NCBI RefSeq assembly: GCF_020181655.1
Contig: NZ_CP084032.1
Span: 4,030,001 to 4,094,000 of the forward strand
From: Pectobacterium colocasium
GTDB taxonomy: Bacteria; Pseudomonadota; Gammaproteobacteria; Enterobacterales; Enterobacteriaceae
Length of the DNA stretch: 64,000 bases
Direction: 5' to 3'
Below, in pieces: positions 35,171-44,892 of the stretch. Position numbers and translations under genes: made by a program. Below the pieces are notes generated by a model, which worked only from the letters and a program-made list of their open reading frames with translations, did not search any database and was not told the DNA's origin. Within the stretch, counting starts at the first letter, position 1; each line of letters opens with the position of its first letter.

Positions 35171-36010
35171 TTAGCGTGAATTACCTTTCGCAAACTCGCC
35201 TGGCGTCAGCCCCAGAGAATTTTTGAAATGGCGATGGAAGTGGCTTTGATCGGTAAAACCGCACCGTACGGAAACATCGAGGATCGCATCGCCTTTGCGC
35301 AACAATGCTTTAGCTTTGCGCAGACGAGCCTGAATCAAATAAGCATGAGGCGTAATCCCCACCACCGCTTTAAACTGTCGTAAGAAGTGCCAGACGCTGA
35401 GTTCGGCCAGCGCTGCCAATTCAACGAGAGCCAGTTCCCTCTCGGGGTAGCTGTCCATAAAGGCTTTAACATTCAGTATATTTTGGGTCGCAACGGGCAG
35501 CGTCTGTGGCGTCAGGCGCGTCTTGCTATAGCGCATCGTCAGCCAGGTTAATGACGACAACAGCAGCGTTTCTTTCAATAACAGATTGCCCGGTTGAGCA
35601 AGCATATTGAACGTCATCAGCAACTGATCCGACAGGCCAGGGTCGTGGACAACGGCGTCGGGGAACCACGGAATGGAATCTTTTGAGCGTTGCAGATCCT
35701 GATTAATCGAGTGAAAAAGATCGGGATGCGGATAAATAGCACGATAAGCCCAGCCGGTTTCGACCTCCGAGCTTCCCGTGTGCACATCGTCCGCATTCAC
35801 CAGAATGATGTCGCCTTTGGGCGCAACATGCTCTGCACCAGAACGATAAAAACGCTGAGCGCCCTGCTCAATCACGCTAATGCAATAGGTATCATGGACA
35901 TGACGAGGAAAGCGCTGCTGATAATATTGTGCCTGCAACATATCCAGCCCGCCGAGCGCCTCCAGATGTCTGAAGTGTGTCTGCTCTTGCACTACCGGCT
36001 TTTTATGCAC
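35171..36010 (-). CDS. AraC family transcriptional regulator
   Basis: A 279-residue regulator with an N-terminal cupin-like ligand domain (FPRHVHDTYCISVIEQGAQRF, about 34-55) and a C-terminal pair of helix-turn-helices (about 180-275). The latter include ELAALAELSVWHFLRQFKAVVGITPHAYL and VRCGFTDQSHFHRHFKNSLGLTPGEF. A good ribosome site (AGAGGG) precedes the ATG. It is transcribed in the same direction as azlCD, 83 bp upstream of it, and probably controls that pair in response to an amino acid. The ligand is unknown. Confidence 0.9.
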   Translation of the reverse strand: MHKKPVVQEQTHFRHLEALGGLDMLQAQYYQQRFPRHVHDTYCISVIEQGAQRFYRSGAEHVAPKGDIILVNADDVHTGSSEVETGWAYRAIYPHPDLFHSINQDLQRSKDSIPWFPDAVVHDPGLSDQLLMTFNMLAQPGNLLLKETLLLSSLTWLTMRYSKTRLTPQTLPVATQNILNVKAFMDSYPERELALVELAALAELSVWHFLRQFKAVVGITPHAYLIQARLRKAKALLRKGDAILDVSVRCGFTDQSHFHRHFKNSLGLTPGEFAKGNSR

Positions 36011-36151
36011 GCGTTAACCCTCTTATCGTTTGTACAAAATTGCTCTGGCAGAGAAGCGACATCGGCATACTTCTTTATCGCCATCAACCGCGCACCTGTT
36101 CACTGATTCTATCAGAAGCAGATTCATATCCCCATGCTGGAAAAAACAGCG

Positions 36152-36180
36152 AAAAAAAGCCAGCGACAAAACCGCTGGCT
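36152..36180 (-). terminator. Terminator downstream of the chemoreceptor gene
   Basis: On the minus strand AGCCAGCG-GTTTTGT-CGCTGGCT is followed by TTTTTTT. It is about 70 bp after the chemoreceptor stop and is a textbook intrinsic terminator. Confidence 0.85.
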
Positions 36181-36218
36181 ATGGATGATGATTCGTGTCT
36201 TTTACCACGTTGGCCTTT

Positions 36219-36254
36219 TTACCAACTGGATTACATTTACCAACCGGATTACAT
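36219..36254. repeat. 18-bp tandem duplication across the chemoreceptor stop codon
   Basis: Two head-to-tail copies, TTACCAACTGGATTACAT and TTACCAACCGGATTACAT, differ by one base. The second copy contains the end of the chemoreceptor gene (Met codon plus TAA stop on the minus strand), so the stop is duplicated in frame downstream. Confidence 0.85.
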
Positions 36255-37868
36255 CAGATGAAATCGGGACACCCCAATATTCAACCGCTCGGCCTGCTGC
36301 TCCAGCGAGGAGGCAGACGAGGAAGCCTCCAGCACCAGCGTCGCATTCTGTTGCGTGACCCGATCCATTTCTGATATCGCTAACGACACCTGATTGATAC
36401 CACTGCTTTGTTCATCAGAAGCCAGCGCTATCTCATTGATAATACGGGTGACGTTATTAATTTCAGAGACAATCTCGGCCATCGCTTTACCCGCTTCGGA
36501 CGCCAAGGTCGTTCCTTCCGTCACTCTGGTTTCGGATTCTTTAATCAACGCGGCAATTTCCGTTGCGGCGTTAGCCGAGCGCTGTGCCAGATTACGCACT
36601 TCTCCTGCTACCACCGCGAAGCCTTTGCCCTGCTCACCCGCTCTGGCCGCTTCAACCGCCGCATTCAACGCCAGAATATTGGTCTGGAATGCAATCCCGT
36701 TAATGAGCGCGATAATCTCAGAAATTTTGTCCGAACTTCTGGCAATCTCCGACATAGAACCCACAACCTGTTCCACAATGCTGCCGCCGTTCACCGCTTT
36801 GGCTGAGGTATCCGTCGCCACAACGCTGGCATGGTGCGCATTATCGGTATTCTGCTTCACCGCAGCCGTCAGTTGTTCCATGCTGGCCGCCGTTTCCGCC
36901 AGCGCCGCGGCCTGCTGCTCCGTTCGAGCAGACAAATCCGTATTGCCGACAGCGATTTTCGTCGAACTGCTGTGAATCGACTCAGCGCTATCACGCACCG
37001 AGCCAACCGTTTCGGAGAGCGAATCCTGCATTTGCTGGATATTGCTCCCCAGAATGCCGATTTCATTGCTGCCTACAGCCACGCTCGCGCGCGTTAAATC
37101 GCCGTGTGCAATCGCCTGTATGCGTGATACCCAATACTGAATTGGGTTAATAATAATCAGACGAATGACTAAGAACGTCATACCCGTTAATACGATGGCT
37201 AAAATAAAGGCACCCGTCATGAGCGTATATCCCAGTGTCGAATTCCTTTCTGCCGTCACATTAATATTTTTTGCCATCTCAATCCGATAAAGATAAGACG
37301 CTTTCAACGGCACATCATAGTCATCATCCAATTTAGACATCACCGTCGATTCAAACGCGTTGAGTTCTTCGACATTCCCTTTTTTCGCGATGTCAAACAT
37401 AGGTTTTATCCCGCGCTCAACATAATCGCTATAACGTGCTTTTAATTCATTATCGCGAGCAAATTCGACATCAGAACGAGCCGTTCTGTTTTGATATCCA
37501 TTAAACATTTGCTGAGACAGCGACAGGCGCTCCTCTGCGGCTTTCATGCTGGCGTTATAGTTATCAGTAAGGCCATTACGTAAATGATTTACCGCATGAA
37601 GCAAATTCATACGCGCTGCACGCATATGGTTAGCACTATCCACTAACTCCATTCGCACATTTAATTCCAGCGTAGAGTCATTTAAGGACAGTTCGGCCTG
37701 CTTCAGAAAATACGATGATGTGGAGATCGCCAAGGCAAAAAGCAGTAAAACACCAGAAAAAACAACGATGAAAAGTGGCGTCAGTTTGATGTTATGCAAT
37801 CCGGAAGCGGAATGCCGGGATTCTGGTTGCTCATAAATCGCTATTGACTGGTAAGGGACATCGCTCAT
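36249..37868 (-). CDS. Methyl-accepting chemotaxis protein
   Basis: A transmembrane chemoreceptor of about 539 residues from the ATG at 37868 (MSDVPYQS, preceded by GGATG); an in-frame ATG upstream at 37946 gives 565. Membrane helices are at about 30-54 and 215-243, enclosing a periplasmic four-helix-bundle-like sensor, followed by HAMP and the long signalling coiled coil. The signalling tip is classic: [20 protein letters not shown], then [20 protein letters not shown]. The C-terminus ends [10 protein letters not shown] and lacks the NWETF-type CheR-binding pentapeptide. The ligand is unknown. It appears monocistronic with its own terminator. Confidence 0.94.
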   Translation of the reverse strand: MSDVPYQSIAIYEQPESRHSASGLHNIKLTPLFIVVFSGVLLLFALAISTSSYFLKQAELSLNDSTLELNVRMELVDSANHMRAARMNLLHAVNHLRNGLTDNYNASMKAAEERLSLSQQMFNGYQNRTARSDVEFARDNELKARYSDYVERGIKPMFDIAKKGNVEELNAFESTVMSKLDDDYDVPLKASYLYRIEMAKNINVTAERNSTLGYTLMTGAFILAIVLTGMTFLVIRLIIINPIQYWVSRIQAIAHGDLTRASVAVGSNEIGILGSNIQQMQDSLSETVGSVRDSAESIHSSSTKIAVGNTDLSARTEQQAAALAETAASMEQLTAAVKQNTDNAHHASVVATDTSAKAVNGGSIVEQVVGSMSEIARSSDKISEIIALINGIAFQTNILALNAAVEAARAGEQGKGFAVVAGEVRNLAQRSANAATEIAALIKESETRVTEGTTLASEAGKAMAEIVSEINNVTRIINEIALASDEQSSGINQVSLAISEMDRVTQQNATLVLEASSSASSLEQQAERLNIGVSRFHLM

Positions 37869-38394
37869 TTTTACATCCATCGGGTTATTCAAAACATTGC
37901 TGTGAAGTAAATTGCAGACAAGCGGCGAAAAATAGCACTTCGCCACATGTTACATAATATTTAAAGATTGTAACAATCTGCGTTAAATACAAGAAGAAAA
38001 ACAGTCATTACTAAAAAATAATTTCACCTATAAGATCGTCATCACGAAAAAACGTCATTTCAACGATTATTATTTCAATTAAAAATCATTCAAAAAATAA
38101 ACTATCACACAATGTTAGTGAATTATCTTAGTCACTATTATTACAGTAATATTAACTATAGAAGTAAAAATTAAATTCATTCTATTTTTCTGAAAACAAT
38201 CCCCCTCTGACATTCAACGTGGCTGATTAGTTTATCCTTCATCCATTCTGAATATAAAAATCCCACGGCACACACGGGCTAACAAAGATCCCGCACGCGG
38301 ATAAAAGCAGTGGCAAGGTTGTCGTGTCGATCATGGTATTTTTCCACCGACATACTATGCTAAACATCAGTGATTCAATGAGTGAGAGGAGCCT
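37869..38394. other. AT-rich intergenic region between the chemoreceptor and tnaC
   Basis: About 525 bp without a supported gene. Positions 37950-38190 are strongly AT-rich, with a small palindrome AGATTGTAACAATCT at about 37965. A possible tnaC -10 box (TACTAT) is at 38353-38358 without a clear -35, as expected if an activator is needed. I did not find a sigma-28 chemotaxis promoter for the receptor. Confidence 0.4.
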
Positions 38395-38505
38395 ATGGCG
38401 CGCACGATTCAGCGTTACCGTTTAAGCATCTCTGGCGATTGCCGGGCCTGGTTTAACATCGACCATCGCCTCACCAATGATTTTCCTCACCCGCATCATG
38501 CCTGA
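38395..38505 (+). CDS. tnaC: Tryptophanase operon leader peptide TnaC
   Basis: A 36-codon open frame with a strong ribosome site (AGAGGAG) lies 107 bp before tnaA. It contains A-WFNID-HRLTNDF-P, with Trp at 19 and Pro at 31. The WFNID block and the 12-residue Trp-to-Pro spacing are the residues that let TnaC sense free tryptophan in the ribosome tunnel and stall before release. Unlike E. coli, where Pro is the last residue, five more residues (HPHHA) follow. As I recall, Proteus TnaC is also extended past Pro. The role in antitermination of tnaA is inferred from those systems. Confidence 0.9.
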   Translation: MARTIQRYRLSISGDCRAWFNIDHRLTNDFPHPHHA

Positions 38506-38612
38506 ATCAGCACCGCGCTGATCGCTTCCCGTTGCTGTATTCCTTTCCCAGCGTCACATAACGTGTCGCAACGGACTCTTTTTTCTGGAGAATTTTTCTG
38601 GAGATCGATGGC

Positions 38613-40013
38613 ATGAAACGCATTCCTGAACCATTCCGCATTAAAATGGTAGAAAACATCCGCATGACAACGCAGGCGGAACGTGAAAAAGCGCTGACAG
38701 AGGCGGGGTATAACCCTTTCCTACTGCGTAGCGAAGACGTCTACATCGACCTGTTGACCGATTCTGGCACCGGCGCGATGAGTGACCGCCAGTGGGCCGG
38801 TTTAATGATGGGTGATGAAGCTTACGCGGGGTCACGTAATTACTACCATCTGTGTGAAAAAGTCGAAACGCTGCTGGGCTACCCATTTACGATTCCCACC
38901 CACCAAGGACGCGGTGCCGAACAGATTTTATTTCCGTGTTTGATAGCTAAGAAACAGCGGGCTGGCGGCGCGAAAAAACCCGTCTTCATTTCCAATTTTC
39001 ACTTCGATACCACCGCTGCACACGTCGAGCTAAACGGCGCACGGGCCATTAACGTCGTTACGCCAAAAGCCTTTGATACCAACACGGCTTATGACTGGAA
39101 AGGCGATTTCGATCTGGATCAGTTACAAAGCGTGATTTCACAGCATGGTGCGGAGAATGTCGTCGCCATCATCACCACGGTAACCTGTAACAGTTCCGGC
39201 GGTCAGCCTGTCTCGATGAGCAACATGCGCGAGGTTTACCGTATTGCACAACAGCACCACATCCCCGTAGTGATTGATTCGGCACGTTTCTGCGAAAATG
39301 CCTGGTTTATCAAACAGCGTGAAGCGGGCTATGCGGACAAATCTATTAAAGCCATCGTGCATGAGATGTATGAATACGGCGATATGCTAACGATGTCCGC
39401 AAAGAAAGATCCGATGGTCAATATCGGCGGATTATGCTGCTTCCGTAGTGATGAAGACCTGTTTAACGAGGTGCGCATTCGCTGCGTTCCAATGGAAGGT
39501 TTCGTCACCTATGGCGGACTGGCTGGACGAGATATGGAAGCGCTCGCCATCGGGCTGGAAGAAGGGATGGATGAAGACTATTTGGCCTATCGCATTGGGC
39601 AAGTCGCCTATCTCGGAGAACGCCTGAAAGCCGGAGGAATTCCGATTCAGTACCCAGTTGGTGGACATGCTGTGTTTGTCGATGCAGCGCGGCTATTGCC
39701 CCATATTCCACCAGAGCAGTTTCCGGCACAGGCGCTTAACAATGCGCTGTATCTGGAAGCCGGTATCCGCAGCGTTGAAATCGGCTCGCTTCTGCTGGGG
39801 CGCGATCCTGATACCGGGCAACAGAAAGCATCACCGCTTGAGCTGCTGCGCCTCACCATCCCGCGTCGAGTCTATACCAACGACCACATGGACTATATTG
39901 CAGATGCCCTTATCACACTAAAAGCCCGCGCCAGCGATATTAAAGGGCTAACGTTCACCTATGAACCGCCCGTACTACGGCACTTTGTCGCCCGCCTAAA
40001 ACCGGTGGAATAA
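38613..40013 (+). CDS. tnaA: Tryptophanase TnaA
   Basis: TnaA is a PLP enzyme splitting tryptophan into indole, pyruvate and ammonia. The 466-residue protein belongs to the tryptophanase/tyrosine phenol-lyase family. Discriminating residues favour tryptophanase: FDTTAAH (Asp, where phenol-lyase has Thr-Thr-Arg), [12 protein letters not shown] (not the MERG of phenol-lyase) and LRHFVARL (His, not Phe). The PLP lysine is in MSAKKDPMV. The upstream TnaC leader supports this. The overall sequence is further from E. coli TnaA than its neighbours are from their E. coli counterparts, with some phenol-lyase-like stretches ([19 protein letters not shown]). No tnaB permease follows; the next gene is convergent sgrS. 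Confidence 0.9.
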   Translation: MKRIPEPFRIKMVENIRMTTQAEREKALTEAGYNPFLLRSEDVYIDLLTDSGTGAMSDRQWAGLMMGDEAYAGSRNYYHLCEKVETLLGYPFTIPTHQGRGAEQILFPCLIAKKQRAGGAKKPVFISNFHFDTTAAHVELNGARAINVVTPKAFDTNTAYDWKGDFDLDQLQSVISQHGAENVVAIITTVTCNSSGGQPVSMSNMREVYRIAQQHHIPVVIDSARFCENAWFIKQREAGYADKSIKAIVHEMYEYGDMLTMSAKKDPMVNIGGLCCFRSDEDLFNEVRIRCVPMEGFVTYGGLAGRDMEALAIGLEEGMDEDYLAYRIGQVAYLGERLKAGGIPIQYPVGGHAVFVDAARLLPHIPPEQFPAQALNNALYLEAGIRSVEIGSLLLGRDPDTGQQKASPLELLRLTIPRRVYTNDHMDYIADALITLKARASDIKGLTFTYEPPVLRHFVARLKPVE

Positions 40014-40092
40014 CCAGCTATCAGCATGCCCGACGCCTTTCTCTGCGGGCATCAGCGCTATTCACGATATCGAGTCGGCAGGCAAACACCAT

Positions 40093-40396
40093 AAAAAAAG
40101 CCAGCGAAAAATTCGCTGGCTGGTGAAACGTCACCATTACTCAGAATACATTGTTTTACTTAAAAAATTTTTACACAGAATAAATTGTTTCGACCACCTA
40201 GAGCCAATGACGGTACTCATCATCAGACATCTCTTTCAGGTGCCACTGCGTCGCCTGCTGCAATAACGCGATGCGCTGCTGGGGAGACATCCATCGCAAC
40301 CACGTTGCTTTACAGCTCGATAAGTAGTTTTGATAGAACAGGTACAAACGGGAAATCGCCATCAGCCACCTCCTCTCTTTCCTTGTGAGAAAGTAT
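40093..40396 (-). ncRNA. sgrS: Small RNA SgrS (sugar-phosphate stress)
   Basis: SgrS base-pairs with ptsG mRNA and also encodes SgrT. On the minus strand the 3' part contains CTGAGTAATGGTGACG (plus 40129-40144), which parallels the E. coli pairing segment CTGAGTATTGGTG. It is followed by the hairpin GCCAGCG-AATTTTT-CGCTGGC and seven T (end at 40093). A -10-like TATATT on the minus strand (plus 40403-40408) puts the 5' end near 40396, so about 300 nt versus 227 in E. coli; the 5' end is an estimate. It is divergent from sgrR, its activator, exactly as in E. coli. Confidence 0.88.
40198..40362 (-). CDS. sgrT: SgrT, glucose-uptake inhibitor peptide encoded within SgrS
   Basis: A 54-residue frame inside SgrS, with a very strong ribosome site (AGGAGGT). 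It reads LYLFYQNYLSSCKATWLRWM around residues 6-25, then SPQQRIALLQQATQW, aligning with E. coli SgrT (FYQHYFTATAKLCWLRWLS...QRLTMLEGLMQW). E. coli SgrT is 43 residues; this one has a longer N-terminus and a charged C-terminal extension ending EYRHWL. SgrT blocks PtsG glucose transport. The gene is shorter than usual annotation cut-offs. Confidence 0.88.
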   Translation of the reverse strand: MAISRLYLFYQNYLSSCKATWLRWMSPQQRIALLQQATQWHLKEMSDDEYRHWL

Positions 40397-40452
40397 CGAC
40401 GTAATATAGGGAAAGATAAATTGATGACTTTGGTGCAGGGAGTTCCTCTTTT

Positions 40453-42111
40453 ATGTCTTCTCCTCGTCTACAACAACAGTTCATCCGCCTGTGGCAACAC
40501 TTTCAGGGGCAGGTCACCGACACCACCTTGCAAGAGTTAACCGGAGTGCTGAACTGTTCTCGCCGCCATATTCGTTCACTGTTGAACGCAATGCAACAGG
40601 AAGGCTGGCTCGTGTGGCAGGCAGAAGCCGGAAGAGGAAAACGTTCGCAGCTTTCTTTTGTGTATACCGGATTGGCCCTCCAGCAGCAGCGGGCCGAGGA
40701 TCTGCTAGAACAGGATCGCATTGAGCAGTTGGTACAGTTGGTGGGTGATAAAGAAGCCGTACGTCAGATGTTACTCGCCCATCTTGGGCGGAGTTTCCGG
40801 CAAGGAAAGCATATTCTGCGCATCCTCTATTACCGTCCGTTACGCAATTTACTGCCCGGTTCAGCGCTACGGCGTTCAGAAATGCACATCGCACGGCAAA
40901 TTTTCAGCGGACTCACCAATATAAATGAGGAAAACGGGGAAATTGAACCCGATTTGGCTCATCACTGGCAGAGTATTTCCCCCCTGCATTGGCGCTTCTA
41001 CCTGCGCCCGGCAATCCGTTTTCATCATGGTCGAGAGCTCACAATGGACGACATCACTACGTCACTCTCTCGTCTTATTCCGTTTCCGCTCTTTTCTCAT
41101 ATTGAAGCCGTCACCTCACCGATGCCCTTCGTCATTGATATTCGGCTACACAGCCCGGATAAATGGCTACCGTGGCTATTAGGTAGCGTGCACGCTATGA
41201 TCTTGCCGCAAGAGTGGCAAACGCTACCGGATTTTGCCCAGCACCCGATCGGCACTGGCCCGTATGCCGTGGTGCGTAATAACAGTAATCAATTGAAAAT
41301 TCGTGCCTTCGATGATTATTTTGGCTATCGGGCGTTAATTGATGAGGTCAATATCTGGGTTCTACCGGACGAACCGGAGGAAATGCCGGTCTCCATCCAG
41401 CTACAGTCTGACAATTCTCGTCACGAACAGTTGGAAAGCCGGATGGAAGAAGGCGGCTATTTCCTGCTGTTCGACAAACGCTCACCGTTAGCATCACAGC
41501 CAGAAGCACAGCAGTGGCTCAGGCAGGTATTTAACCCAATTTCGCTACTCAACCACGCCAATACCAGCAATCAGCGTGACTGGTCACCGGCCTACAGCCT
41601 GCTCCCGCGCTGGCACCATCACCATCCCGATGTGCCGCAATCCCTTCCGAAAGGGCTGACGGAGGTCACACTCACGTTCTATCAGGCACACCCTGAATAC
41701 CGGATATTAAGCGAGATTATGCGCACACTACTGGCGCAGCACGGCGTCACGCTGCATATCCAGACGGTCAGCTACGAAGACTGGTATCAAGGCAATGCCG
41801 AGAGCGATATCTGGTTTAGCAGCGTGAACTGTTATTTGCCGCTCGAATTCTCCCTGTTCGCGATGCTCTACGAACTCCCGCTGGTGCAGCACTGTCTGGA
41901 TGACGATCTGCATGCGGACGCACAGCAGTGGCGCAATCACTCACTGCCGATGGCGGAATGGTGTGAAAAGCTGATCGCCAGCGGCCAACTGCACCCTTTG
42001 CTGCACCACTGGCTGCAACTTCAGGGACAGCGCAGCATGCGCGGGGTCAGGATGAACATGCTGGGCTGGTTTGATTTTAAATCTGCCTGGTTTGCACCGC
42101 CGGAACGCTGA
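40453..42111 (+). CDS. sgrR: Transcriptional regulator SgrR
   Basis: SgrR activates sgrS during glucose-phosphate stress. The 552-residue protein has an N-terminal winged-helix DNA-binding domain (about 10-100, with [19 protein letters not shown]). A long C-terminal region resembles family 5 solute-binding proteins (from about 115; [34 protein letters not shown]). No signal peptide is present, consistent with a cytoplasmic sensor. It is divergent from sgrS with 56 bp between start codon and predicted sgrS 5' end, and lies upstream of thiBPQ as in E. coli. Confidence 0.94.
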   Translation: MSSPRLQQQFIRLWQHFQGQVTDTTLQELTGVLNCSRRHIRSLLNAMQQEGWLVWQAEAGRGKRSQLSFVYTGLALQQQRAEDLLEQDRIEQLVQLVGDKEAVRQMLLAHLGRSFRQGKHILRILYYRPLRNLLPGSALRRSEMHIARQIFSGLTNINEENGEIEPDLAHHWQSISPLHWRFYLRPAIRFHHGRELTMDDITTSLSRLIPFPLFSHIEAVTSPMPFVIDIRLHSPDKWLPWLLGSVHAMILPQEWQTLPDFAQHPIGTGPYAVVRNNSNQLKIRAFDDYFGYRALIDEVNIWVLPDEPEEMPVSIQLQSDNSRHEQLESRMEEGGYFLLFDKRSPLASQPEAQQWLRQVFNPISLLNHANTSNQRDWSPAYSLLPRWHHHHPDVPQSLPKGLTEVTLTFYQAHPEYRILSEIMRTLLAQHGVTLHIQTVSYEDWYQGNAESDIWFSSVNCYLPLEFSLFAMLYELPLVQHCLDDDLHADAQQWRNHSLPMAEWCEKLIASGQLHPLLHHWLQLQGQRSMRGVRMNMLGWFDFKSAWFAPPER

Positions 42112-42151
42112 GAGCCTTTCGCTGCGCGGCTTAACCCTTTACAATGTGCCG

Positions 42152-42238
42152 TTCTCAACGGGGTGCGGAAGATTTTTCGCTGAGAAGATACCCGTCGAAC
42201 CTGATCCGGTTAATACCGGCGAAGGGATTTGAGAGTGC
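42152..42238 (+). promoter_or_regulatory. TPP riboswitch (THI element) of thiBPQ
   Basis: Between sgrR and thiB lies the THI-box core: ACGGGGTGC, GCTGAGA-AGATACCCGT, CGAACCTGATCCGGTTAAT and ACCGGCGAAGGGATT. These are the conserved parts of the thiamine pyrophosphate aptamer. It ends about 55 bp before the thiB start, fitting control of translation or termination by TPP. Confidence 0.96.
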
Positions 42239-42292
42239 GGCTTATTGCTGCCTCGAAGTCCTTTGCCACCCTATGATTCTCAGGAGTGCAAA

Positions 42293-43309
42293 GTGTTAAA
42301 TCAATTACTACACCGTTCAGCCACCGTGCTGAAAACCAGCCTGCCTTGCCTGTTACTGCTCTCTGCTTCAGCCTTCGCCAAGCCTGCGCTTACCGTTTAT
42401 ACCTATGACTCATTCGCTTCCGAATGGGGGCCAGGGCCCGTCATCAAGACCGCATTTGAAAAAGAGTGCGAGTGCGAACTGAATTTCGTCGCGCTGGAAG
42501 ATGGCGCTTCACTGCTGAATCGCCTGCGTATGGAAGGCAAGAACAGCAAAGCGGATATCATTCTGGGGCTGGATAACAACCTGTTGCAGGCGGCAGAGCA
42601 AACCGGCCTGTTTGCGCCGCACAATCAGGACACCCGTGCCGTCACGGTGCCAGGCGGTTGGGACAACAAGACCTTCGTCCCTTACGACTACGGCTATTTC
42701 GCGTTTGTGTATAACAAAAACACACTAAAGAACCCGCCGAAAAGCCTGCATGAGCTGGTGGACAGCAACGAGCCGTGGAAAGTGATCTATCAGGATCCGC
42801 GCACCAGCACGCCGGGTCTGGGTCTGCTGCTATGGGTGCAGAAAGTATACGGCGATGATGCGCCGCAAGCGTGGCAGAAACTGGCGAAGAAAACCGTCAC
42901 CGTCACCAAAGGCTGGAGCGAAGCCTATGGTCTGTTCCTGAAAGGGGAAGCGGATCTGGTGCTGAGCTACACCACGTCACCGGCCTACCATATCATTGAA
43001 GAGAAGAAAGACAACTACGCAGCAGCAACCTTCAGCGAAGGGCACTATCTGCAAATTGAAGTCGCCGGGCAGCTGGCTTCCAGCAAAAATCCCGAACTGG
43101 CAAAACGCTTTATGCAGTTCATCCTGAGCCCAACCTTCCAGCAGGCTATCCCCACCACGAACTGGATGTACCCTGCGGTTAAAACTGACCTGCCAGCGGG
43201 CTTCGCCACGCTCGCGGTGCCGGAAAAAGCCATGCAGTTCAGCGCGCAGGACGTGGCCGATAAAAGGACGCAGTGGATTCAGGCATGGCAACGCGCCGTC
43301 AGCCACTAA
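42293..43309 (+). CDS. thiB: Thiamine/TPP-binding periplasmic protein ThiB (TbpA)
   Basis: ThiB is the periplasmic receptor of the thiamine/TPP ABC importer. The likely start is GTG at 42293, with AGGAG 7 nt upstream; it gives 338 residues and a signal peptide (TSLPCLLLLSASAFA, cleaved before KPALTVYTYDSF). Highly conserved stretches are RLRMEGKNSKADI, FVPYDYGYFAFVYN, VIYQDPRTSTPGLGLLLW and TVTKGWSEAYGLFLKGEADL. It is preceded by a TPP riboswitch and overlaps thiP by 25 nt. Confidence 0.97.
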   Translation: MLNQLLHRSATVLKTSLPCLLLLSASAFAKPALTVYTYDSFASEWGPGPVIKTAFEKECECELNFVALEDGASLLNRLRMEGKNSKADIILGLDNNLLQAAEQTGLFAPHNQDTRAVTVPGGWDNKTFVPYDYGYFAFVYNKNTLKNPPKSLHELVDSNEPWKVIYQDPRTSTPGLGLLLWVQKVYGDDAPQAWQKLAKKTVTVTKGWSEAYGLFLKGEADLVLSYTTSPAYHIIEEKKDNYAAATFSEGHYLQIEVAGQLASSKNPELAKRFMQFILSPTFQQAIPTTNWMYPAVKTDLPAGFATLAVPEKAMQFSAQDVADKRTQWIQAWQRAVSH

Positions 43310-44892
43310 TCGGCGGACGTCTGTGGCCGGGGCTGCTGGCCACAACGCTGTTAATTTCCGTTGCCGCACTGGCTTTCGGTGCCCTGTGGCTACAGGCGCC
43401 CGAAAGCCAGTGGCGCACGCTATGGCATGACAGCTATCTCTGGCATGTTATTCGGTTTACCTTCTGGCAGGCGTTTCTCTCTGCGCTGTTTTCTACCGTT
43501 CCGGCCATTTTTCTCGCCAGAGCGCTGTATCGACGGCGCTTTCCCGGCTACCGCTGGCTGCTGCGCCTGTGCGCGATGACGCTGGTACTGCCCGTACTGG
43601 TCGCCGTGTTTGGCCTGCTCAGTGTATATGGTAGACAAGGCTGGTTGGCCTCCGCGCTGGGCTGGTTTGACCTGAAATACACATTTTCTCCCTATGGATT
43701 GCAGGGCATCCTGCTGGCGCACGTCTTCTTCAATCTGCCGCTAGCAACCCGATTGCTGTTGCAGTCGCTGGAAGGCATCGCCACCGAACAGCGTCAGTTG
43801 GCTGCAAACCTGGGCATGAACAGCTGGCAGCATTTCCGTCTGCTGGAGTGGCCCGCCCTGCGCCGACAGATTTTACCGACCGGCGCACTGATTTTTATGC
43901 TCTGTTTTGCCAGCTTTGCGACGGTGCTGTCGCTGGGCGGCGGCCCACAGGCAACGACGATTGAGCTGGCTATCTATCAGGCATTAAGCTTTGATTACGA
44001 TCCGGCACGCGCGGCGCTGCTGGCGTTAATTCAGATGGTTTGCTGTCTGGGTTTGGTGCTACTGAGCCAGCGGCTAGGTCGCATTCTGCCCGTCGGCAGC
44101 ACACAGCAGCTTGCCTGGCGCAACCCGCAGGATAGCGCCGTAAGCCGCCTCATCGACGGCCTGCTGATTGGCGCGCTGTTGCTGTTAGTCATCCCTCCCT
44201 TGCTGGCCGTCGTGGTCGATGGCGTGAACCGCTCGTTGGTTACCGTGCTGCAACAACCTGTGCTCTGGCAAACGCTGTTGACCTCGCTGCGTATTGCTCT
44301 GGGTGCGGGGCTCCTGTGTCTGGTACTGACCATGATGTTGCTCTGGAGCAGCCGTGAGCTCAAGCTACGTCAGAAGCCGCTCTACGGGCAGTTGATGAAC
44401 CTGAGTGGTATGCTCATCCTCGCCATGCCCGGTATTGTGCTGGCAACCGGCTTTTTCCTGCTGCTGAATAACAGCATCGGATTGCCGCAATCCCCCTACG
44501 CACTAGTGGTGCTCACTAATGCGCTGATGGCGATTCCCTATGCGATCAAGGTGCTGGAAAATCCGATGCTGGACGTCGCCGAACGTTACAATCGACTCTG
44601 CACCTCGCTGGACATTCGCGGCTGGCAACGGCTGAGACTGATCGAGCTTTCCGCCCTGAAGCAACCGCTCGCGCAGGCGTTAGCCTTTTCCTGCGTGCTG
44701 TCACTCGGTGATTTTGGCGTCATCGCGCTGTTTGGCAATGAGCAATTCCGCACGCTGCCGTTCTACCTGTACCAGCAAATTGGTTCCTATCGCAGCGCCG
44801 ACGGCGCGGTCACGGCGCTGCTGTTAATGCTGCTGTGCTTTATGTTATTTACCCTGATTGAGAAACTGGCAGGCCGTCATGATCGCGCTTGA
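43285..44892 (+). CDS. thiP: Thiamine ABC transporter permease ThiP
   Basis: ThiP is the membrane component of the thiamine importer. The ATG at 43285 gives [11 protein letters not shown] as in E. coli, inside the 3' end of thiB, and yields 535 residues. The protein consists of two fused permease modules with about 12 membrane helices. Each has an EAA-type loop ([23 protein letters not shown] near 180-200; [24 protein letters not shown] near 430-455). It overlaps thiQ by 14 nt. Confidence 0.97.
   Translation: MATRRQPLIGGRLWPGLLATTLLISVAALAFGALWLQAPESQWRTLWHDSYLWHVIRFTFWQAFLSALFSTVPAIFLARALYRRRFPGYRWLLRLCAMTLVLPVLVAVFGLLSVYGRQGWLASALGWFDLKYTFSPYGLQGILLAHVFFNLPLATRLLLQSLEGIATEQRQLAANLGMNSWQHFRLLEWPALRRQILPTGALIFMLCFASFATVLSLGGGPQATTIELAIYQALSFDYDPARAALLALIQMVCCLGLVLLSQRLGRILPVGSTQQLAWRNPQDSAVSRLIDGLLIGALLLLVIPPLLAVVVDGVNRSLVTVLQQPVLWQTLLTSLRIALGAGLLCLVLTMMLLWSSRELKLRQKPLYGQLMNLSGMLILAMPGIVLATGFFLLLNNSIGLPQSPYALVVLTNALMAIPYAIKVLENPMLDVAERYNRLCTSLDIRGWQRLRLIELSALKQPLAQALAFSCVLSLGDFGVIALFGNEQFRTLPFYLYQQIGSYRSADGAVTALLLMLLCFMLFTLIEKLAGRHDRA

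Noticed and set aside
37869..37960. Sigma-28 promoter for the chemoreceptor gene
   Set aside because: No TAAA-N15-GCCGATAA match was found on the minus strand by eye.
38319..38336. CRP site upstream of tnaC (TGTCG-N6-TCATG)
   Set aside because: Too many mismatches to TGTGA-N6-TCACA; not claimed, although a CRP site would be expected.
38613..40013. Tyrosine phenol-lyase as identity of the PLP enzyme
   Set aside because: Active-site residues ([15 protein letters not shown]) and the TnaC leader fit tryptophanase; the phenol-lyase Arg and Phe are absent.
40185..40388. 67-codon plus-strand frame upstream of sgrR
   Set aside because: It is antisense to sgrT, whose own ribosome site and similarity to E. 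coli SgrT are strong.
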